Shown: positions 57,561 to 64,000 of the stretch, piece after piece | Numbering within the stretch: the first letter of the stretch is position 1 | Layout of the letters: the number at the start of each line of letters is the position of its first letter | Source of the DNA: Lyophyllum atratum | Lineage: Eukaryota > Basidiomycota > Agaricomycetes > Agaricales > Lyophyllaceae | DNA: 64,000 nt | Assembly (NCBI GenBank): GCA_014905825.1 | Contig: JACGCN010000003.1 | Location: forward strand, 2,232,001-2,296,000 | Direction: 5' to 3' | Position numbers and translations under genes: made by a program | Notes under the pieces: generated by a model | Databases searched by the model: none | Told to the model about the DNA's origin: nothing | Seen by the model: only the letters and a program-made list of their open reading frames with translations

Positions 57561-59221
57561 TTATTGGGTCTTCAGGCTGCGGCTCTCCGTCAAGGAGATC
57601 GCAAAGTCTTTGAAATCCTGTTTCGAACAGGATCTTCCAGGCTGTAGGCCACAATCAGGTAAATTCCAGAGGGCGATCATAGACGATTACCTTGAGGACG
57701 TAGATCGTAACCTCTCGCTTGGCGTCTTGTGCTGATGCGTCCTTCTGCACGACGGCCTCTCTCAAAATAACGCGGAGGATGTTCTCCTTAGCGTCGAAGG
57801 TACACCTTATTGTGGGGTGCATGCGGACGTTCATTGAGACCTGCCAGAGAGGCTCGCGGCGGAATACTTGGGTTGTCTGAATCAGTGAAGGGATTAGAAA
57901 GTGTTGGCGTGGAAACTCACGGAGTCGCTCGTCGAGAGTCGTCCTGTTAGACAAAAGCTTGACATGGCCCACCATGCCATCAGAGAATGGCTTATCTCCT
58001 CTCTTGACGAAAAGCTTCACGCCCTTCAACTCCAGCTCCACATCCTCATCTTCCTCGCCAGTGACGTCTGTTGGAATATCGTCAAGTCCTGTAAATTCAT
58101 GGAACTAGGACCGTACACACGTTCAAAGGTCGACTTTGAGGTCACAGCAGCTAAAAGGACATGGCGATCTGGCTGGGGAGACGTTGCAAGCCCATCAGCA
58201 TCATCAGAGGTTGCATCCGATGCCTCATCGTTGGGGCTTTTCAGAGCGTCCGGGCTAGCCACCAACCAAGCAGGTTTGTTAGCCTTGGAGGCGGGAGTAA
58301 CCCTCGAAAATGGGGAGGCAGATCCCGCAAATGTAGAAAATGCGCTGGAAGTGGCGATGCGCTGAGACTGTGGAACTGTTATGAGGTAAGCTGCGTCCTA
58401 GACGTTAATTCTGCTTACTGATCCAAGAGGAGACCTTGGGATGGAAGTGGAGATCGTCGCTGGAGATCCGAATACCTGGGTAGAGCGTGATTAGCTAGCC
58501 GCCGTAAAGGAAGTCCAGCACGCCAACGCACATGAGAAGGGGTGCTGAGGGCTTCGCTGATAATGGAAGGAGCTTGCTCTGGAGTGCTGGGTGGCGGAGT
58601 CGCCTCGAGACTCTCTCCTGCCGTACTCGCTGGTGTCTAAACGCCGAACAGTCAGGACTCGATCTTTCATAATGTTCACGAGAGAAAGGAACTTACCGCG
58701 GCTGGATCCTCAGATTTCTCCGCTGGAGGAGATGGAAGAGATTTCTCCGCGACAGCCTATAATTGAGCTCCGTGTTTGATTTGAAGAACAGATGGACAGA
58801 AACAAATGAACCATACCTCCTCAGAGTCATTTTCTGAAGACGGTGTCCTGCTCCGTTTCTTGGGCGGGTAGATCAGAGAAAGGTTCTGATTCGGACCAGT
58901 TTGCTAAACGCCATCTTCGATAATAAGATCTGGCTCCTCACATGAGGATATCCGGCATCCTAAGCAGGGTTGAGATCGCAGATGAGAAGAGCAAAGGACT
59001 GTACACACTGCACTGATTTCGTCATGATCGTCATGCGCACGCTTCCGCTTCAGAGATCCAGGAGCCGTGTGAATCTTATCTTCATCTTCAGCTATCTTGT
59101 CCTGTTCGGACGCCCCTTGTGCCTTCGAGGGAAGGATGGTTGTGGAGTTCAGATGTCCGGAGGTGTGGCGACTGTAACGCGATATCGCGGATATTAAAAA
59201 CGGAGCGACAGCATAGGTCAT
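57561..59221 (-). CDS. Ran-binding-domain protein (RanBP3/Yrb2-like)
   Basis: The Ran-binding domain is clear: VKLFVKRGDKPFSDGMVGHV, KLLSNRTTLDERL joined by splicing to LFRREPLWQVSMNVRMHPT, and TFDAKENILRVILREA. After a short intron (donor near 57693) the end reads PGRSCSKQDFKDFAISLTES with TAA at 57561-57563. Upstream exons carry acidic and Ser/Pro-rich sequence (SDATSDDADGLATSPQ, EEDEDVELELKG) and a basic cluster GSLKRKRAHDDHDE that looks like an NLS. A C-terminal Ran-binding domain with an acidic lead and N-terminal NLS is the layout of Yrb2/RanBP3, cofactors of CRM1-dependent nuclear export; a nucleoporin of the Nup2 type is the alternative. Exon limits in the N-terminal half and the start (ATG at 59221 taken) are uncertain. 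Confidence 0.75.
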
Positions 59222-60254
59222 CGATGAGTGGGGTTCGTAGCGCGCGTGCCCAGGGCGTTGACGTACGGCTCGGAGGTCAGTTTGCGGGAACAAGCATAAC
59301 CCACAGTCGCAGCAAAAGTGGCAATTCCACAAACTACAAGGTTGAGATCGTTGACAGGGAACATTTCGGAGGATTGGTCGAATTAATCTAGCCGATAAAG
59401 CGACTGGCGGGGAGGTTCAGAAATCACTTATGACCAGAGTCAAACGACTTACGCTGGTCAACGTTGAGATGTGGTCGAGGTTTTCCTGAGAGAATAAAAG
59501 GCAGTCGGAATGTCGAGTAGTACTGGCAAAACACTTAAGACCCCTCTGAAAACCGCCTAACCTTTTGCATGATGTTCTGCCTCGCGGCGGGCACGAGTTC
59601 TGATCATTTCTCCCTAAGTCCTGCAACGTGTATCTAGGATCGGACCAGATCTATCATCTCGGTTCCGTCTTGGGACCTGGATGCCCAACACGCGTCGATC
59701 CTTTATTAAGATTGGAGCGCATGCGGAATTCAGCGCTGGTGCACTTGTGTACTTTCCTTAATATCTGCATGATAAGAAGGAAGTGAATGAATGGCTCGAG
59801 ACGTCACCACCACGAGTAGTACCAGTATGATGGAACGGAAGATACCAGGGCCGGGTGTTGTTCCACGTCCATCAATCTTCGTCACGCGGTCACCCCTCTC
59901 ATTCTTCCCCACGTTCTCCTACCCTTGCACACAATTTATTACCATCCGACTTGCGGCTCAGGACTCTGTGGAGTCTATGTTAACTGCATTAATGAAGTCT
60001 TCAGTAGGTCCCAAGATCTCCAATTGCCTTCCCATGGTTTGGTCATGGCGTGCATTCTTGCTGCAGCTGATTGGTTCTGATCATGGATTGAAGTGGTTTT
60101 GGATGATCCATTTATCAGCAATGATACAAAGTATTACCAGCCTATGGCGTCAGTCACTATAGTCAGCTCACAGGAGAGATCTCCCAAGGCGCACATATAA
60201 AGGCAACATCTCCTGGTCGGAATCAAAACACACAAATCTACTCTTCCAGTACTT
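59222..60254. other. Divergent intergenic region of about 1 kb
   Basis: No supported gene. It ends with a TATAAA at 60196-60201, 54 bp before the ADH-like start codon. Confidence 0.5.
60196..60201 (+). promoter_or_regulatory. TATA box of the alcohol dehydrogenase-like gene
   Basis: TATAAA 54 bp upstream of the ATG at 60255. Motif-only evidence. Confidence 0.4.
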
Positions 60255-61839
60255 ATGTCGACTCCCACCACCATTCGCGAATATGTTCTTACCAAGGTGA
60301 ATAATCCCAGTCCGTAAGATGAGAGAATAGCTAATCGTATCGATAGCTTGGCTCCCATGAAAATCTTACCATTCGAACCAAGGACGTAGAAAAACCCAAG
60401 GCCAATGATGTTTTGGTGAAAATTCACGCTGTTTCTCTTCAGGTTTAACCATCGACACTCCCCGATTCTTTGAAGCTCATGTTTATTTCAGTATAGAGAT
60501 CTCGTCGTTGCCACCGGAGACTACCCTACCGGGTAGCAAACTTAACTTGCGTATATAAGCACAGCACGCTGACCTGTTCCTCCGTACAGCGGCCCCTCCA
60601 CGGGGCTTGTGCCATGCTCAGACATGGCTGGCGAAATCGTTGCAGTTGGAGTGGACGTCCAGGGATGGCAAGCCGGTGACCGAGTTTGCGCGAATTTCGC
60701 TACCGATCATATTCATGGAGATCCTTCTCCTGAGACCCAGAAATCGGGCCTGGGTGGTCAATCGCATGGTGTCTTGACGGAATACAGGACATTCCCTGCT
60801 CACGTACGTGCCTTGTTCGCTTTTCTACGCTTTATGAAATGTATGGCTAGTCCTTGGTGTCAATCCCATCGCATCTGTCATACGAGGAAGCCTCGACTTT
60901 GCCGTAAGTGTCCGTCCATATGCCCTGGACAGCATCTGAATATTATTTAGGTGCGCTGCGCTGACCGCATATAATTCACTCCTCGGCCTTGTACCCGTCA
61001 AGGCAGGCGACTACGTTCTTGTCCTTGGAACAGGCGGTGTCTCCATGTAGGTCTGGTTTCCCCTTTGCTCAACGGTACGAAGATTCTGACGTCAGTCCAG
61101 TTCAGGCCTCCAATTTGCGTTTGCTTCTGGAGCCATTGTGATCGCTACATCTTCCTCAGATGAGAAACTTAAGATTGCAAGCAAACTCGGTGCCAAGCAT
61201 GTCATCAATTATAACAAGATGTCCAATTGGGATGAAGAAGTCTTGAAGATTGTCAATTACTATTTCTCGCCTCCTGCCCATTGAAACTGACTCATTTTGT
61301 AGACTAATGGCAGGGGTGTTGACCATGTCATCGAGGTCTGCGCAAGGTTCTTGCGAATTTCAGCATAAACTTACAGTGCCTGATGTGTGTAGGTTGGAGG
61401 ACAAGGAACACTGCCCAAGTCTATTAACTCCGCGAGAGTGGGTGGATACGTCCACATCATCGGTTTCGTTGCAAAAAAGAAAAAAGTACGACATACGCAT
61501 GGGCATTCTTGAGTATATGATAACCGATGAATAACCTACACAGGGTCAAGTCGATACTAACAGTATCATTCTCAACGCTATCCGAAAGGCCACCGTGCTC
61601 CGTGGCATTCAGATTGGCTCAGTAGCTCAGTACGACATGATTTTTCCCTATCCTCACATGGCACCGCTAAAGACCCGCCTAGATTCGTCGACATGAACCG
61701 TCTGATTTCTGCACACCCCGAGGTCACCCGCCCAGTCGTGGACAAGGTGTTCCCGTTCGAGGAAGCCAAGCAGGCTTATTCGTACCTACACTCCCAGGCC
61801 CATGTTGGGAAAGTTGTCATCAAAGTATCGAAGGATTGA
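60255..61839 (+). CDS. Zinc-type alcohol dehydrogenase-like MDR oxidoreductase
   Basis: The ATG at 60255 opens [20 protein letters not shown] with [20 protein letters not shown] after splicing, the GroES-like start of medium-chain dehydrogenases. [20 protein letters not shown] and [11 protein letters not shown] follow. The nucleotide-binding fold has [20 protein letters not shown] (the GTGGV-S-x-F loop) and [20 protein letters not shown], then [20 protein letters not shown] and [20 protein letters not shown] across a further intron (donor near 61648). The end is [15 protein letters not shown] at TGA 61837-61839. The usual catalytic zinc ligands (Cys/His after the first strand) are not evident, so an NAD(P)H quinone or enone reductase activity is more likely than classic alcohol oxidation. 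Substrate unknown; no neighbouring pathway genes. Confidence 0.85.
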
Positions 61840-62970
61840 ATTACAACGTATGAATTACAACGTAAAACGTAAGTCACAAGAGACGTGTATTTTGTTGTCC
61901 GTACGTCGGGAAGAGAATTCTAGAGCTCAACAACGCTCAAGTTCAAGATCACATCCTTTCGCAGGAACCGGATAGTTGCACCAGATACTCGACACAAGGC
62001 AGCGACGAGCGTCACGAGGACTTGGTGGTGCGAATTTTTCCGACTTGCGAACTTACGATACAGATCTCGATTCAAGCTGGTTGGCTCTGGATGGAGATTA
62101 TTAGAACAGCTCGCCGCCCTGCGCAATTCAAGCCATATCTCGACTCGACTCGCCCACCTTCGGTTGCTACCTACTAACCGGTGCCAATCACTTATAATCT
62201 GCCCTGCTCGTCCGTTTTCGCGCCCAGATTACTAAAGGCTGTCAGTAGCGAGACTAGTTCTCCCGAGTCCCCGAGTTGCTCAAGAACTCGCTAGGGTAGC
62301 CCAAAAGTGGTCCCAGAAGAATGAGGTCGTGGGAAATTGGTCACAAAGCACAATGACGCTCTGGGTTGATGGATTTTTCGAGGCTTGCCTTTCGCGACGC
62401 TTCCATGATTTTCTAGCTTAACACTTTCTTTTTGCCGCCGTTGGTCGATCATGCACGTAGGTACGGTGTGCGAGGGAAGGTAACGCGAAGAGTAACTCGT
62501 CAGCGATGATTGCGGCTCGTTACTCATGCCTGTGTGCAATACCGGTTGCGATACTGAGTTTGAACGGAGTTTGAATTCTCACGTGCTTTCGCCATGTGGC
62601 CTGTGGCTGGGCGGTGCCCCGAGCCTGTTTGTTTTTTGAGCTACACTTTGGAACGCGTTTCCTCCTCCTCCTGAACCTGGCAACTCTACAGGCTCTTAAA
62701 AGCGTAGCTCTATTAGTGTTCTTAGGTAGCCACAGAATGAATTCCAAAGTGTTTCCCAACTGCTTGCCGGATGATCGAGACTTGGCTCTATCCCACACAA
62801 AATGACTTCAACGGCTGAGACACATCGTACGTCCCTCTCCTGCTGTTCTTCGGCTCAAAGGAGTTTTTTTAGACTATTATTCGCTTCTTAAAATCCGAAG
62901 AGCATCTCTCGCCACGAAACAGGGTCCCGTAAGTCTCCTCGCCCTATTCTCTGCCGGGACTGTTCACAGA
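61840..62970. other. Intergenic region of about 1.1 kb
   Basis: No supported gene. An ATG at 62802 with a possible intron downstream does not keep frame with the next coding exon, so it is treated as 5' leader. Confidence 0.5.
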
Positions 62971-64000
62971 ATGGACGGTGACTCCGGGGACGAATTTAGC
63001 ATGTTCGACGATGAATTTACCGCCGAGCAGCTCCAGCAGATGACTGAAATGGAGGAACACGATTATGGACTGAGGTATTTCCTTCCCCTCCGGCCAAAAA
63101 AGCACGCTCATTAATTCGACTTCTCTGATCTAAGGAACAAAACAATTGGCCTACCGGTGCCGGTCGAGGCTTCGGTAGCACCTAGCAGTATGCATTCGCC
63201 CCACCGAGTCAACAACCCCGTTCTACGCTCAAGTCAGTGGGTGTTTCCGTCTGCAGCCATGGCGACGCTTGACTCGAATACGGGCGAGGACCTTCCAACG
63301 ACCAAGCGTGGGCGTGGTCGGCCAAAGGGTTCGCAAAACCGAAAAACATTGGCGGCCTTGGATCGGTCAGTGGATTCTACCCCAGAAGACGAAGCTCCCA
63401 TCGCCAAGCGACCTGTCGGACGCCCTCCTGGGTCAGGACCTAAGCAACAAGCTGCGGCGAGGGGCCAGAAGGACGAAACGAAGAAACTTCGCCCAGTCGG
63501 CCGTCCAAGAAAGGTGCTCTCGGGTTTCGGTTCTTCGAAACATGGCAAGTCGTCAATCACCGGAATGGTACGTTTTTGCACATATATATCCTCAGCTGAA
63601 TCTAATGACATTTCTTCCAGCGTGTTCCTGGTCTACCACCCACAGGTCGCTTCAAGACATTGCAAGGACAGCCTCAGCATCAGCCTCAGCATCATGCTGT
63701 TGGCCCCTTGACCTCATCGACCTCTACCTCTCCCAACCGAGATGATGCCTTGCCCAACGTGCCCGGAGCACGCTCGATTTCTAGCACGACGGCGCCTGAT
63801 GGTACAAGCTCATCATTGCTTGTTGAGGAAGCATCGAATACCGTTGCCGAATGCCATGTAATTCCGGCCGATGACGCTTCGTATATGATCAACACTTTGG
63901 ACGAGGACAACGACGCTGTTGGCGATGAAGATTCCGGGCTCTTGGAGGATGGGATAGGTCAGGATGACGACAGTGACGAGGAGGTCGATGATGATGCTTT
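62971..64000 (+). CDS. AT-hook protein, N-terminal part (resembles DUF6729 / 3'-5' exonuclease-type mushroom proteins); runs off the window
   Basis: Exon 1 is 62971-63074 (MDGDSGDEFSMFDDEFTAEQ, acidic), exon 2 starts at 63135, and a third starts at about 63621; phases agree and the frame is still open at 64000. Three AT-hook-like motifs are present: KRGRGRPKGSQNRKT, KRPVGRPPGSGPK and RPVGRPRKV, expected to bind the minor groove of AT-rich DNA. After PTGRFKTLQGQPQHQPQHHA and a Ser/Thr stretch the protein becomes acidic (GLLEDGIGQDDDSDEEVDDD). From memory, multi-copy mushroom proteins start this way and continue into a DUF6729 zinc-binding region and an exonuclease-like domain, often with transposon-like copy numbers. 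That continuation lies outside the window, so the assignment is inference. Confidence 0.65.

Noticed and set aside
62802..62930. Possible earlier start exon of the AT-hook gene
   Set aside because: The phase after the likely introns does not match the coding exon at 62971.
1..64000. Secondary-metabolite, toxin, viral or CRISPR systems
   Set aside because: No synthase, terpene cyclase, viral polymerase or direct-repeat array motif was found on either strand.

Overview
The window is nuclear DNA from a filamentous basidiomycete, most likely a mushroom-forming agaricomycete. Almost every gene is broken by many short (about 47-65 bp) GT-AG introns, and several introns flank exons of only 18-40 nt. 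The gene content also fits: a GH35 beta-galactosidase, a PQQ-dependent sugar dehydrogenase of the AA12 type, Kre9/KNH-type GPI-anchored wall proteins, a nuclear tRNA-Pro with an intron, and the start of an AT-hook protein resembling the DUF6729 proteins common in mushrooms. I see no bacterial operons, CRISPR array, rRNA or intact transposon.

Layout. 0-8 kb: a hypothetical nuclear-type protein (-), an MPDU1-like PQ-loop protein (+) and a multi-exon GH35 beta-galactosidase (-). 9.4-15.1 kb: three tandem paralogues of a small secreted protein (+), then a secreted AA12 PQQ sugar dehydrogenase (+). 15.6-20 kb: an Abp1-like actin-binding protein (-) and a small NTF2/SnoaL-fold protein (+). 20.3-27.7 kb: a type-B carboxylesterase (-), a NodB-fold deacetylase (-) and, divergent from it, the oligosaccharyltransferase catalytic subunit STT3 (+). 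27.9-30.5 kb: tRNA-Pro(CGG) and a gene made of three tandem Kre9/KNH units (-). 31.2-42.2 kb: a mitochondrial carrier (+), an ETT1-like protein (-), a membrane dipeptidyl aminopeptidase of the DPP4 family (-) and the Golgi protein SYS1 (+). 42.2-46 kb is gene-poor. 46-54 kb: a BCS1-like AAA ATPase (+), the dynamin-family GTPase VPS1 (-) and RNase H2 subunit C (+). 55.6-64 kb: a single-unit Kre9/KNH gene (+), a Ran-binding-domain protein (-), a zinc-type alcohol dehydrogenase-like MDR protein (+) and an AT-hook protein that runs off the right edge (+).

How the parts relate. The window is mostly housekeeping (N-glycosylation: MPDU1 and STT3; membrane traffic: SYS1, VPS1, Abp1; mitochondria: carrier and BCS1-like) mixed with secreted or cell-surface enzymes. 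The two features that stand out are recent local duplications. One is the three-copy secreted family at 9.4-12.9 kb, where copies 2 and 3 also share about 365 bp of upstream DNA. The other is the Kre9/KNH family, present as a solo gene (55.6 kb) and, in the opposite orientation, as an in-frame triplication (28.4-30.5 kb). At least its first internal junction still encodes a decayed copy of the signal peptide.

Limits. Exon boundaries were assigned by hand from splice motifs and family resemblance. Where exons were checked for phase, the entry gives them. Gene names rest on recognised motifs, not on a database search.
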